Positions 54,298 through 63,981 are shown, counted from the first letter of the stretch. The stretch: DNA of 64,000 nucleotides from Marinigracilibium pacificum (GCF_012926615.1 NZ_JABBNU010000010.1:178629-242628), one strand, 5' to 3'. Notes: a model not told the origin generated them from the sequence alone. Program-made: numbers and translations.

Positions 54298-54954
54298 ATG
54301 CTCAGCTACACTGAAGAAAATTACCTAAAAGCTATCTACCATCTTTCTGCAGGTGGTGAACAGGAAGTTTCGACTAATTCGATTGCTGATTCGCTTCATA
54401 CAAAAGCAGCATCAGTAAGTGATATGCTAAAAAAACTATCTATAAAGAACCTTGTTGAATACAGACGATACAAAGGAGTGAATGTATCTGAAGAGGGAAA
54501 AAAAGAAGCTTTAAAAATTATTCGCAAACACAGGCTATGGGAAGTGTTCCTGGTAAACCACTTAAAATTCAAATGGGATGAAGTCCATGATGTTGCAGAG
54601 CAACTCGAACACATCAAATCCCCCCTACTTATAAAGCGTCTTGATGAGTTTTTAGGATTTCCGAGTTTTGATCCTCATGGCGATCCTATTCCTGATGAAT
54701 TTGGCGTAATTAAAGATAAGGCTAAGATTATGCTCAAAGACCTTGATCAGGGATGTGAAGCTGTTGTTGTTGCCGTATCAGACGACAACCCAGCCTTTCT
54801 TCAATATTGTAGCAAGCTTGGAATTAGCATTGGAACACCATTAAAGGCATTAGAAAAGCTCGAGTTTGATCAATCAATGCAACTATTATTAGATGGTGAA
54901 ATTAAAATAAATGTATCTAAAGAAGTATCTGAAAATATATGGGTTACCGATTAA
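54298..54954 (+). CDS. DtxR/MntR-family metal-dependent regulator
   Basis: A 218-residue regulator with an N-terminal winged helix (YTEENYLKAIYHL; TKAASVSDMLKKLSIKNLVEYRRYKGV), a dimerisation domain with metal ligands H78, E82, H97, E101, E104 and H105, and a C-terminal FeoA/SH3-like region. The 101 position is Glu, where iron-sensing DtxR has Cys; in manganese-sensing MntR the equivalent is also Glu, so manganese is a likely effector. It is the first gene of a metal-transport operon and overlaps the binding-protein gene by 16 bases. Confidence 0.9.
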   Translation: MLSYTEENYLKAIYHLSAGGEQEVSTNSIADSLHTKAASVSDMLKKLSIKNLVEYRRYKGVNVSEEGKKEALKIIRKHRLWEVFLVNHLKFKWDEVHDVAEQLEHIKSPLLIKRLDEFLGFPSFDPHGDPIPDEFGVIKDKAKIMLKDLDQGCEAVVVAVSDDNPAFLQYCSKLGISIGTPLKALEKLEFDQSMQLLLDGEIKINVSKEVSENIWVTD

Positions 54955-55856
54955 TTATAAGTTTACTGATTTCAGTATTAATTATTTCCTGTTCAAGTTC
55001 TGAAAAGACTAATGAAAAGGAAAAAATAATTATTTTATCCACCACCGGAATGATATATGATATCGCATTAAATATCGGAGGTGAAAAGGTTAATGCACAA
55101 TACCTTATGGGGCCTGGAGTTGATCCTCATCTTTATAAAGCAACTCAAAATGACCTTATAAAAATGCGAGAGGCTGATGTTATATTCTATAATGGTCTTC
55201 ACCTTGAAGGTAAAATGCAGGAAACTTTTGAAAAATTAGCTAAAAGCAAACCTGTAATTGCTATTTCTTCAGGAATAGACAAGTCCTTATTAAAGGAAAG
55301 CAAGGATTTTGGCGGTACTTACGACCCTCATATCTGGTTTGATGTTTCCTTATGGAAAAATGCAGTAGAGACTGTTAAAAACACCTTAGCAGAGAAAGAT
55401 CCTGAGAACAAAGAGTACTACAGTAAGAACGCCTCTAAATATCTTAATAATTTGGATGAACTTCATAGCTGGGTTTTAAACTCAATAGCCACAATTCCAA
55501 AAGACCACCGGGTAATGATCACTGCACATGATGCATTTGGGTATTTTGGTATGGCCTATGACATTGAGGTAAGAGGACTTCAAGGCATTTCGACCAGATC
55601 AGAACCAGGACTAAGAGACATAACCGACCTGACTGAATTTATAACATCAAACAAAATAAAAGCTGTATTTGTTGAAAGCTCTGTATCGGAAAAGAGCCTT
55701 AGGGCAGTAGTAGAAGGCTGTAAAGAAAAAGGACATAATGTTAAAATCGGTGGAACATTGTTTTCTGATGCAATGGGCGCAGACAATACTCCTGAAGGCA
55801 CATACGATGGAATGGTAAGACACAATGTTAATACAATAGTCAATTCATTAAAATGA
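54939..55856 (+). CDS. Metal ABC transporter substrate-binding lipoprotein (TroA/MntA-like)
   Basis: A 305-residue cluster 9 binding protein with a lipobox (LIISC), TTGMIYDIALNIGG, MGPGVDPHLYKAT (ligand His), GGTYDPHIWFDVSL (His), MITAHDAFGYFG (His) and FVESSVSEKSLRAV, DAMGAD (acid). These three His plus Asp/Glu ligands bind Mn or Zn. Substrate is likely Mn, from the regulator, but zinc is possible. Confidence 0.92.
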   Translation: MGYRLIISLLISVLIISCSSSEKTNEKEKIIILSTTGMIYDIALNIGGEKVNAQYLMGPGVDPHLYKATQNDLIKMREADVIFYNGLHLEGKMQETFEKLAKSKPVIAISSGIDKSLLKESKDFGGTYDPHIWFDVSLWKNAVETVKNTLAEKDPENKEYYSKNASKYLNNLDELHSWVLNSIATIPKDHRVMITAHDAFGYFGMAYDIEVRGLQGISTRSEPGLRDITDLTEFITSNKIKAVFVESSVSEKSLRAVVEGCKEKGHNVKIGGTLFSDAMGADNTPEGTYDGMVRHNVNTIVNSLK

Positions 55857-56632
55857 AAGATCAAACTGCTATAGAAATCCATGATCTCGTGGTTGCATAT
55901 AACCGCAAACCGGTATTATGGAATATTGATGCTCACCTTCCATCCGGAAAGATTATAGGTATTATCGGACCCAATGGAGCTGGTAAAAGCACTCTTATCA
56001 AAGCTATGATGGGACTATTAAAACCTGCAAGTGGAAATATACTGTTTTTTGATTCCCCGCTAGATAAGGTTAGGGAAAGAGTAGCTTACGTTCCTCAGCG
56101 TGAATCAGTAGACTGGCAATTCCCCGTAACTGTAATGGATGTCGTACTAATGGGCAGGTATAAAAAGATTGGGTTATTTAAATCGCCAGGAGCTAAAGAT
56201 AAAGAACGGGCAAAAATTGCTCTCGAAAAGGTGGGTATGTACCAGTTTAAAGACCGTCAGATTTCTCAGCTCAGTGGTGGGCAACAACAACGGGTATTTA
56301 TTGCAAGAGCATTAATTCAGGATGCAGACATATACCTCATGGATGAACCGTTTGCAGGTGTTGATGCCTCAACTGAAAAAGCAATATTAAATCTCCTTAA
56401 AGAAATGAGCAGTCAAGGTAAAACTGTTGTGGTAGTTCACCATGACCTACAAACAGTAATGGACTTTTTTGACTGGGTAATGATGCTTAACCAGCGACTC
56501 GTGGCTTGTGGTGAAACCAATGAAGTATTTGTAGAGCAAAATCTTAATGAGACCTATGGCGGCAAGCTTACTTTGTTAAATGAGGTAGGGCAAATGCTTA
56601 GTAAAAAGCAAATGCCACAAAGGGAAAAATAA
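55853..56632 (+). CDS. Metal ABC transporter ATP-binding protein (TroB/MntB-like)
   Basis: A 259-residue ATPase with GPNGAGKSTLIKAMMG, VPQRESVDWQFPVTV (with the DW typical of Mn/Zn cluster-9 ATPases), LSGGQQQRVFIARAL, and LMDEPFAGVD. It begins four bases before the binding-protein stop and precedes the two permeases. Confidence 0.94.
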   Translation: MKDQTAIEIHDLVVAYNRKPVLWNIDAHLPSGKIIGIIGPNGAGKSTLIKAMMGLLKPASGNILFFDSPLDKVRERVAYVPQRESVDWQFPVTVMDVVLMGRYKKIGLFKSPGAKDKERAKIALEKVGMYQFKDRQISQLSGGQQQRVFIARALIQDADIYLMDEPFAGVDASTEKAILNLLKEMSSQGKTVVVVHHDLQTVMDFFDWVMMLNQRLVACGETNEVFVEQNLNETYGGKLTLLNEVGQMLSKKQMPQREK

Positions 56633-56636
56633 TTTA

Positions 56637-57932
56637 ATGAAAGAAATTATATACATCCTAAGTGACCCTAATGTTCAATATGTATTATTGGGTTGCATTC
56701 TTTTGAGCTTTTCCGCAGGATTGGCAGGTACTTTTGCCTACCTTCAACGAAAAGCTTTAATCGGTGACGCTATTTCTCACTCAGTTCTTCCAGGTGTAGC
56801 AATCGCATTTATGCTTATTCAGGTAAAATCACTGCCTGTATTACTCACCGGTGCTTTTATATCAGGCTTGATATCACAGTACCTTGTTGTTAAACTTTCA
56901 GAGCATCCTAAAGTCAGTAAAGACACTGCCATCGGATTTGTTTTAACTTTCTTTTTTGGTATTGGAATTGTTTGCCTGACATTTATTCAACAAAGTGGTT
57001 ACTCAGGACAAAGCGGGTTGGAAGATTTCATATTTGGAAAAGCCGCTACTCTTGTAAAAAAAGATATCTATCTATTCATTTTTCTTTCAATAACCATAAT
57101 CATAGCAGTTCTGCTCTTTAAAAAGGAGTTCACTCTTGTATCATTTGATATGGATTTTGCCAGAACATCCGGATTGAAAGTAAACCTCATTAACAATATA
57201 CTTACCGGACTTTATGTAATGGCAATAGTATCAGGAATTCAATCAGTTGGTGTAATCCTGATGTCCGCACTGGTTATTACACCTGCGGCAGCAGCAAGAT
57301 TCTGGACGAATAATATCAACAAACTATTAATAATATCATCGCTTACTGCTGGAGTATCCGGTGGAATAGGAGTTCTTATCTCCTACTCTGCGCCTCAGAT
57401 GCCGACCGGCCCATGGGTGGTAGTTACACTTAGCCTTATTGCTTTGTTTTCATTTTTAATAGCCCCTGAGACAGGTATTATTAGCAAATGGATGAATCAA
57501 AGAAAAAACAGAAATAAAATCCACAGGGAAAACATACTCAAATTACTTTATAAGATTTGTGAGGAAAAAGGATCACTACAATGCCCAATACCTCTTGATC
57601 TGGCTCATTCCAGATATTCTTTATCCAGATCTGAGTTCAACAACAAACTAAAAGAGCTTAAATCGAGCGATTATTTAGAATACTTAATAAGTGGGGATAT
57701 AAAACTGACTAATAACGGAATGAATGAAGGTCAGAGAATAGTGCGTTTACACCGCTTATGGGAAGCTTATCTTGCTACATATTTAAGAATTGCTCCAGAT
57801 CACGTTCATGATGATGCTGAAGCAATAGAACATGTTATTACTCCTGAACTTGAAGCTAAGCTTGAAAAAGAATTGGGATACCCAGAATCAGACCCGCATA
57901 AGACAATAATACCTCGCAAAGCAAAAAAATAA
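56637..57932 (+). CDS. Metal ABC transporter permease fused to a DtxR-like domain
   Basis: A 431-residue protein. The first ~285 residues form a multi-helix cluster 9 permease (AYLQRKALIGDAISHSVLPGVAIAF; GVILMSALVITPAAAARFW). Residues from about 290 to 431 repeat the two-domain layout of the MntR regulator: a winged helix (NILKLLYKICEEKG; YSLSRSEFNNKLKELKSSDYLEYL) and a dimerisation domain with H372, E376, H391, E395, E398 and H399, spaced exactly as the six ligands of the separate regulator (H78, E82, H97, E101, E104, H105). The domain could sense cytoplasmic metal and gate transport; DNA binding is doubtful. Confidence 0.92.
   Translation: MKEIIYILSDPNVQYVLLGCILLSFSAGLAGTFAYLQRKALIGDAISHSVLPGVAIAFMLIQVKSLPVLLTGAFISGLISQYLVVKLSEHPKVSKDTAIGFVLTFFFGIGIVCLTFIQQSGYSGQSGLEDFIFGKAATLVKKDIYLFIFLSITIIIAVLLFKKEFTLVSFDMDFARTSGLKVNLINNILTGLYVMAIVSGIQSVGVILMSALVITPAAAARFWTNNINKLLIISSLTAGVSGGIGVLISYSAPQMPTGPWVVVTLSLIALFSFLIAPETGIISKWMNQRKNRNKIHRENILKLLYKICEEKGSLQCPIPLDLAHSRYSLSRSEFNNKLKELKSSDYLEYLISGDIKLTNNGMNEGQRIVRLHRLWEAYLATYLRIAPDHVHDDAEAIEHVITPELEAKLEKELGYPESDPHKTIIPRKAKK
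57672..57689 (-). repeat. Dispersed inverted-repeat motif, copy 12, in a gene
   Basis: On the minus strand the core AAGTATTCTAAATA (57672-57685) is exact; 18-base form extends to 57689. It lies in the fused domain of the permease gene, again over YLEYLI codons. Confidence 0.55.
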
Positions 57933-57934
57933 CC

Positions 57935-58801
57935 ATGGATGCGTTAATAATTATATTGGCTGGATTTTTAGTAGCATTTAATTGTGGAATGCTTGGTAGT
58001 TTTCTTGTATTGAGAAAAATGGCCATGATAGGAGATGCTATATCTCATGCTGTTTTACCTGGAATAGTATTGGCATTTATGATTTCCGGAAGCAGGGAAA
58101 ACTTGTTTATGATGATTGGTGCCGGAATTATTGGTGTACTTGTTACAGTAATGATTGAATTTCTAAGCAGAAAAGGAAAACTACCTGTCGATGCTGCCAT
58201 AGGATACAGCTTTACCTTTCTATTTGCTATAGGCATTATATTATTAACAGCTTTTGCTGATGACGTTGACATAGATGAGCAATGCGTATTATATGGAGAA
58301 ATAATTTATATTCCATTTAATGTCTGGGTGACGTCTGGAGGCATAACAATGGGACCAACAGCGTTATGGCTAATCGGGTTAAATACATTGTTAATAGTAG
58401 TTGTTACTTTCAGTTTTTACAAGGAATTATTAATTACATCGTTTAATCCTGAATTTGCTCAGTCTATAGGAATAAAACCTGTAGTGTGGCACTATGTTTT
58501 GATGGGTCTTGTAAGTTATACTGCAGTATCAAGTTTTGAATCTGTTGGTGCAGTACTGGTGGTTGGTTTATTGATAATTCCTCCTGCAACGGCATACTTG
58601 ATCAGCAATAAAATGAGCAAAATGTTATTTATAACTACCATCTTAGCATTAATAACTTCGGTAGCAGGATATTATTTAGCATATTTATTTAATGTATCAG
58701 TAGCCGGAGCAATGATTACCGTTTGTGGCACAATGTTTTTAATTGTATTTTGCTTTACTAAAGCAATGAACAAAAAAGTGATTGTTCCTGTTACTGAATG
58801 A
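57935..58801 (+). CDS. Metal ABC transporter permease (TroD-like)
   Basis: A 288-residue permease of the same family as the first half of the preceding protein: VLRKMAMIGDAISHAVLPGIVLAF, GAVLVVGLLIIPPATAYLI. It lacks the C-terminal DtxR-like domain. It follows the fused permease by two bases, so the two form the heterodimeric transmembrane channel of the transporter. Confidence 0.94.
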   Translation: MDALIIILAGFLVAFNCGMLGSFLVLRKMAMIGDAISHAVLPGIVLAFMISGSRENLFMMIGAGIIGVLVTVMIEFLSRKGKLPVDAAIGYSFTFLFAIGIILLTAFADDVDIDEQCVLYGEIIYIPFNVWVTSGGITMGPTALWLIGLNTLLIVVVTFSFYKELLITSFNPEFAQSIGIKPVVWHYVLMGLVSYTAVSSFESVGAVLVVGLLIIPPATAYLISNKMSKMLFITTILALITSVAGYYLAYLFNVSVAGAMITVCGTMFLIVFCFTKAMNKKVIVPVTE

Positions 58802-58845
58802 GAAATCTGTAAAAATTTGTACATTGTATGAAAATCTAATACCGA

Positions 58846-59208
58846 ATGTCAGAGAATGAATTAATCGACTTGAATCAAGTAAGGAAAGTGGCTTACCAGG
58901 ATCCTGAATTCACCATGGAGATTTTAAACATTTCTATGCAGGAGATTCCCAAAATTACCGAAGAGATAAGAAAAGCATTAAAGATTAAAGATGCAGAGGC
59001 ATCAAAACAAGCCATTCATAAAATCAAGCCTACTTTTTATACACTTGGTACCATTCATTATGGAGACCTTGCAAAAAAAGTACAGAATCATTTATCTAAC
59101 GGAGGTGAATTGGAGGTTGTAATAGGAGAAATCGAAGAAATTATAGCGATAGAACCAGTAATTATAGAAGAAATACGTGAAAAACTTACAATACTTAGAG
59201 GAAACTGA
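58846..59208 (+). CDS. Histidine phosphotransfer (Hpt) domain protein
   Basis: A 120-residue helical protein with the motif AIHKIKPTFYTLG, in which H58 is the probable phosphohistidine (the Hpt pattern is HxLKGxxxxLG). It stands alone, as phosphorelay carriers often do, about 14 kb from the two histidine kinases. Which kinase or receiver it serves is unknown. Confidence 0.8.
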   Translation: MSENELIDLNQVRKVAYQDPEFTMEILNISMQEIPKITEEIRKALKIKDAEASKQAIHKIKPTFYTLGTIHYGDLAKKVQNHLSNGGELEVVIGEIEEIIAIEPVIIEEIREKLTILRGN

Positions 59209-59262
59209 GTTTCTTTGGTATCTTTTTTGATTTCACAGCGTTATATATACAAACTTAATATT

Positions 59263-59739
59263 ATGAGAATACTGCTAAGTCTTTTTGTTTTAACCTTAAC
59301 TTTTAGTGCAAGTGATATTATTGCTCAGGACAGTAAGATTAATTGGCTCACTCCTGCAGAACTAGAAGCTAAGATAAACGAAGAACCAAGAAAGATCTTT
59401 TTTGATGTTTATACTGATTGGTGTGGTTGGTGTAAAGTGATGGACAGAGATACCTTTTCAGATCAAAAGGTGATAGACTTTGTAAACGAGAACTATTATG
59501 CTGTAAAGCTTGATGCTGAGAGCCAGGAAAATTTTAACTTCATGGGACAAATGGCTTCAGGTGTAGGTCTTGCAAGATCATTCAGAGTCAACTCCTACCC
59601 TACAATTGTTTTCATGGATGAAAAAATGACAACTGTTTATCCAGTACCAGGATTTAGAAAAGCAGATGAATTTGTCAAGATTCTAAAAAAAATTGACGAA
59701 ATGAATTTTGCCCCTTCTCAAGAGCAAGATGCTAACTAA
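59263..59739 (+). CDS. Thioredoxin-family protein, periplasmic
   Basis: A 158-residue protein beginning with a signal peptide (MRILLSLFVLTLTFSASDIIAQ) and a thioredoxin fold with the CxxC motif WCGWC in IFFDVYTDWCGWCKVMDRDTF. It is a thiol-disulfide oxidoreductase in the periplasm. I chose the ATG at 59263 because it starts the signal; 59215 would add 16 residues. Confidence 0.85.
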   Translation: MRILLSLFVLTLTFSASDIIAQDSKINWLTPAELEAKINEEPRKIFFDVYTDWCGWCKVMDRDTFSDQKVIDFVNENYYAVKLDAESQENFNFMGQMASGVGLARSFRVNSYPTIVFMDEKMTTVYPVPGFRKADEFVKILKKIDEMNFAPSQEQDAN

Positions 59740-59757
59740 AAAATATTAACCGAAAAT

Positions 59758-59786
59758 AAAGGGCAGCTGTTATCAGTTGCCCTTTT
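59758..59786 (+). terminator. Rho-independent terminator
   Basis: Stem AAAGGGCAGCTG with CAGTTGCCCTTT, one G-T pair, loop TTAT, then T-rich tail. It separates the thioredoxin gene from the TonB receptor gene. Confidence 0.85.
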
Positions 59787-59850
59787 TTATTACTATATTA
59801 TATATACGACCTAACAATATGCCTGTTCTTTCATACTTAAATCAATCTTC

Positions 59851-62145
59851 ATGGTTCGATTTACTACATTGGTGTTATCAGCAGTCATATATGTATGCAT
59901 TTTTCAAGTGATTAATGCACAGAATACCTTTGTAAGTGGTAAAGTAATCGATTCTGAAACAGGTGACCCCATCCCTTTTTGTCACATTTTTGTAAAAAAC
60001 ACCCAATCAGGTACTATAGCTGATTCAGTAGGTTTTTTTACTTTAAAAATATCTTCTATCAATGACTCAATAAAAGTATCCTTTATCGGTTATTCTCATA
60101 CTGAATTTACTGTTGAGCATTTCATTAGCCAGTCAAATCCTGTGGTTTACCTGGCTCCTATAAATACAAACCTTAAAGAAGTTGCAGTTTATGGACAACG
60201 ATTAAATAAAAATCAGGTAATAAAAGAAATAAGTAATAACAAATACACCATTGATGCTGCTCAGTTAAATAATTTACCTTCGTTAACTGGTGAAGCTGAC
60301 ATAATAAAGTCTTTAACCCTCCTTCCCGGGACTGTGAAAGGAATTGAAGGATCCTCAGATATTTTTGTCAGAGGTGGTGATGCTGACCAAAACCTTATTA
60401 TTTTTAACGGTGCACCTGTATTTACCACCGGACACCTTTTCGGATTTCTTTCTGTTTTTAATCCTGAAGTAATAGAGAATGTAAGTCTTTATACAGGAGC
60501 TTTTCCTGCGAAATATGGAGGGCGACTTTCTTCAATAATAGATATAAATTCAAAACCTTTAGATCAGGATCACTGGAATTATAAGGTGAACCTTGGAACA
60601 ATTTCTTCTTCAATTAAAGCTGAAGGTCCAGTATTTAAGGATAAAATAAATATCCTTATTGCTGGAAGAAGAACGTATATTGATCAGCTAGGAACCCTTT
60701 TCAATTTTGATGTGCCTTATTTCTTCTATGATCTAAATGCACAGCTTGACTTTAAAATAAATAAAAATTTCACTGCCTCATATCACTTTTATATGGGTGA
60801 GGATGTGATGAAACTCAGAAGAAACAGAAATGACAGTTCTGAAAACAAAACTGACTTTATTCTTCAAAATTATACACATACTCTAAAGATAAGAGGCAAT
60901 CTTAACAGAAAATTATTAAGTATACTTAATATATACGTTACTGAGTTTAAATATAAGATCAATAGTAAGTTTGAAGATAACATACTAAGTGCTGTTTCTG
61001 ACCTAAAAGAGTATGGCATCAAGCATCATTTACAATTGAAAAGCAATGTTTTTAGTCAATTCAATTTTGGATATGAAATAATAAATCATGACATATCACC
61101 TAACCTGATAAATACTTCAGGAGAGATATCATCTTATCTTCCCTCCTCATCCGGAAAATCAAAAGAAGTAATTGAATGGTCTGCCTACAGTGATATTCAA
61201 TTTCAAAAATCAAAATTCACTTTAGATATCGGGATGAGATTAAGTAATGTTATTTTGTCTAAAAATATATTTTACTTTAATCCGGAACCCAGAGTATCCA
61301 TAACATTAGATGCAAGTGACAATTTAGCATTTAATTCTTCTTATTCAAGGATGGTTCAATATTTACACCGTGTATCCAGCAGTGCATTTACACTACCAAC
61401 AGATTTATGGTATCCGGTAACCACATCTATAAGACCTCAAATTGCTGACCAGTTAAATTTTGGTATGATATGGTCATCAAAAAAAATACCATTGGTAATA
61501 AAGTCGGATCTGTTTTATAAAAAGATGAACAACCTCATTGAATTTGAAGAAGGAACAAACCTAACATTAAACAATGATTTTGAATCCAGACTTATCCAGG
61601 GCCAGGGTAATTCTTATGGTTGGGAAATTTTCTTGCAAAAAACTCAGGGTAAATGGTTATCTAATCTTTCATATACCTTATCATGGTCTAATCGCCAATT
61701 TGATAAAATTAACAATGGAGAGGAATTTCGGGCTAGGTATGATAGAAGACATAACCTTATTTTCACAAATCAATATAATATAAACAACAAATGGAATGTA
61801 TCAGCAGTCTGGGAGTTTATTAGCGGTGCAAGGTTTACTCCTATTCTCGGATATTATGCAACAATAAACTCTTCGATGACTGGTATTGATTTAATTCCGC
61901 AATATCCAAAAAGAAATAGTGTATCATTGAACGATACACATAGATTAGATTTGAATATCTCTTTTTCACCTGAAACTAAAAGAAATATCGACTGGAAATT
62001 CATGCTCAATTTGTATAATGTTTATAACCGAACTTCTCCGGTTGCAATTGATGTTGTTTATGACACAAATTCCGGAAAATATAAATATGAGCAACCAGGG
62101 CTTTTGGGCTTTTTACCAACGTTAAATATTATAGCCGAATTTTAA
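59851..62145 (+). CDS. TonB-dependent receptor with carboxypeptidase-like domain
   Basis: A 764-residue outer-membrane receptor with a signal peptide, a carboxypeptidase-regulatory-like domain (VSGKVIDSETGDPIPFCHIFVKNTQSGTIADSVGFFTLKI), a plug (about 120-225: GSSDIFVRGGDADQNLIIFNGAPVF, then GRLSSIIDINSK) and a beta-barrel ending in IIAEF, with an aromatic C-terminal residue. Together with the following DUF4249 lipoprotein it forms a receptor pair common in Cytophagales. The ligand is unknown. Confidence 0.93.
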   Translation: MVRFTTLVLSAVIYVCIFQVINAQNTFVSGKVIDSETGDPIPFCHIFVKNTQSGTIADSVGFFTLKISSINDSIKVSFIGYSHTEFTVEHFISQSNPVVYLAPINTNLKEVAVYGQRLNKNQVIKEISNNKYTIDAAQLNNLPSLTGEADIIKSLTLLPGTVKGIEGSSDIFVRGGDADQNLIIFNGAPVFTTGHLFGFLSVFNPEVIENVSLYTGAFPAKYGGRLSSIIDINSKPLDQDHWNYKVNLGTISSSIKAEGPVFKDKINILIAGRRTYIDQLGTLFNFDVPYFFYDLNAQLDFKINKNFTASYHFYMGEDVMKLRRNRNDSSENKTDFILQNYTHTLKIRGNLNRKLLSILNIYVTEFKYKINSKFEDNILSAVSDLKEYGIKHHLQLKSNVFSQFNFGYEIINHDISPNLINTSGEISSYLPSSSGKSKEVIEWSAYSDIQFQKSKFTLDIGMRLSNVILSKNIFYFNPEPRVSITLDASDNLAFNSSYSRMVQYLHRVSSSAFTLPTDLWYPVTTSIRPQIADQLNFGMIWSSKKIPLVIKSDLFYKKMNNLIEFEEGTNLTLNNDFESRLIQGQGNSYGWEIFLQKTQGKWLSNLSYTLSWSNRQFDKINNGEEFRARYDRRHNLIFTNQYNINNKWNVSAVWEFISGARFTPILGYYATINSSMTGIDLIPQYPKRNSVSLNDTHRLDLNISFSPETKRNIDWKFMLNLYNVYNRTSPVAIDVVYDTNSGKYKYEQPGLLGFLPTLNIIAEF
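60914..60931 (+). repeat. Dispersed inverted-repeat motif, copy 13, in a gene
   Basis: TATTAAGTATACTTAATA, core 60918-60931, is an exact family match and a near-perfect palindrome, inside the TonB receptor gene. Confidence 0.6.
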
Positions 62146-62146
62146 T

Positions 62147-62974
62147 ATGACTAAATTATTCTACATATTGATACTAATGCTTTTGATAGGCTGTATACCT
62201 GATCCGTTACCTGTTGATAATATTCCTGATCTCAAAAGACAACCTGTAGTAACTAATTTTAATACTGCTGAATCTTTTCTTAACCTTATTATTACCCAAA
62301 ATTTCCCGGTTGAAACTAGAGTTTCAGATGATGAACTTGACTCTCTTGTCAGATCATTATTTTTAAAAGAATTATATATTAAAGTTTATGTATCAGGAAT
62401 GGAATATTCTCTCGATGAATATCTTAATGGAGTTTATTACAGCCCAACCATACCAAAATTACCAGGGGAAGAATACAAAATTGAGTTTGAAAACCCATTC
62501 AATGGTAAAGCTGTATCCTCCACTGCTGAGCTTATGGAAAAGGTAGGTTTTGCCAGACTAGAATCTAATTTAAAGAAAACTGAATTTGACACGTTATTAC
62601 AAGTTAACTATGAAATAAATGATCCAATTGGAAAAAATTGGTATATGATAAATGTAAAGGAGTTATCGAGTGATTTCTTTATTCTTGAGACACCATATGT
62701 TGAATTAATCGAAGATGCGATTGATACATTAGATCAAAGAATTTCCGGATCCTTTACTATACCTTTCAAAGATTTTCAACCTCAAGATACAATTTTGATT
62801 TCCTTGTCAAATATTGATCAAACATATTTTGAGTTTCTCGATCAAAGGAAAAGTCAGCAGTTTATTCTAATTGAGGAATTATCAGATCCCATCACTTATA
62901 ATACCAATATTAATAATGGATTAGGCATTTTTACCTTACATCAACCAGACATTCATATAATATTTCCTGAGTAA
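62147..62974 (+). CDS. DUF4249 lipoprotein
   Basis: A 275-residue lipoprotein (IGC, Cys16) of the DUF4249 family, which in Bacteroidota follows a TonB receptor and is thought to serve as its surface partner. The N-terminal PVVTNFNTAESFLNLIITQNFPV and later beta-rich segments fit. It starts one base after the receptor stop. Confidence 0.88.
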   Translation: MTKLFYILILMLLIGCIPDPLPVDNIPDLKRQPVVTNFNTAESFLNLIITQNFPVETRVSDDELDSLVRSLFLKELYIKVYVSGMEYSLDEYLNGVYYSPTIPKLPGEEYKIEFENPFNGKAVSSTAELMEKVGFARLESNLKKTEFDTLLQVNYEINDPIGKNWYMINVKELSSDFFILETPYVELIEDAIDTLDQRISGSFTIPFKDFQPQDTILISLSNIDQTYFEFLDQRKSQQFILIEELSDPITYNTNINNGLGIFTLHQPDIHIIFPE

Positions 62975-63024
62975 GTAGTTTAAGTTCAGAACCAAATCCA
63001 GTTAATTTGCAGAAATTTTAGAAA

Positions 63025-63339
63025 ATGAATTGTGATATCTGTTCAACTTCTCTCTCAAATAGCAAAATAGAAATTCCGAATAAAGTATTGGTTGAAAAAC
63101 TTGCTTTGCCAGAGCAGATCTGTAATAACTGTTTGGACAGTAAATTATCTCAAGAAATTAATCTGATCAAAAGTAAAGAAAAGGAAAACTACCTTTTTGA
63201 TAAGAATTGGAGAAATAATAAGCTTATTGAAGGTCTGGATTTCTATTATGAAAATGGACTTATGGTGCTAACAGAATACTTCCATGTTAAAAAAGGATAT
63301 TGCTGCGAAAATGGTTGCAGACATTGCCCCTATAACTGA
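63025..63339 (+). CDS. Cysteine-rich protein with DUF5522 C-terminal motif
   Basis: A 104-residue protein with two N-terminal pairs (C3/C6 and C33/C36), like a zinc ribbon, and the C-terminal GYCCENGCRHCPYN motif (C93, C94, C98, C101) of DUF5522. The two modules are usually separate small proteins, sometimes fused. It probably binds zinc or iron-sulfur clusters; the role is unknown. The convergent neighbour overlaps by ten bases. Confidence 0.8.
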   Translation: MNCDICSTSLSNSKIEIPNKVLVEKLALPEQICNNCLDSKLSQEINLIKSKEKENYLFDKNWRNNKLIEGLDFYYENGLMVLTEYFHVKKGYCCENGCRHCPYN

Positions 63340-63824
63340 TCCATTTCTATATAACCTGCATCTTTTAATAAATCAATAACAGGTTGATAATCGGTCATAT
63401 TAAATAAAGTATCTGCTAAATATATATTTCTCTTTCTGATTTTCACACCGTCATTGAAATGTACGACAAACTTGGATCTTGTCAACCCAGTAATTCCCTT
63501 TTGAAATGAAACATGAGTTATATCCTGCTTTTTTATTTTCTTTATTGCTACATTGATTATACAATCAAATAAACCGTAAGCAAAATAAAGACTCAAGAGA
63601 GAAAACAAAATTACCGGGATTAATTTGGTGTTTTGATAATATTCATAGGCCAGAAATAACATTCCGATAGAAAAGACTCCATAAAACATTAAGTTAAATG
63701 TTTTGGTAAGCTTAAAATCATTTGCCAAAATAATACTAGCACTATCCTTGTCTGAGATGATTATTTCTTCTTCACTCAAATAGCAAAATCCATTTTGTGT
63801 TCTGAAAAATTTAATACTGTTCAT
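63330..63824 (-). CDS. Hypothetical membrane protein
   Basis: A 164-residue protein with two membrane segments (FNLMFYGVFSIGMLFLAYEYY and LIPVILFSLLSLYFAYGLF) between soluble N- and C-terminal parts. I recognise no family. The C-terminal half (VSFQKGITGLTRSKFVVHFNDGVKIRKRNIYL) has a PH-like strand pattern. Confidence 0.65.
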   Translation of the reverse strand: MNSIKFFRTQNGFCYLSEEEIIISDKDSASIILANDFKLTKTFNLMFYGVFSIGMLFLAYEYYQNTKLIPVILFSLLSLYFAYGLFDCIINVAIKKIKKQDITHVSFQKGITGLTRSKFVVHFNDGVKIRKRNIYLADTLFNMTDYQPVIDLLKDAGYIEMDQL

Positions 63825-63981
63825 TTCAAGTCAGAATGTTTTGTCAAAAATACTCCTTAATTATAAAAGAATCATGAATCATCATGATTATTGGAATGAT
63901 AATCTTAGCGCCCTAACCAAATGTAACATTTATTTCGTGATCAAACTAGTATCAATTTAATTAATTATAAAATTGATAAAA

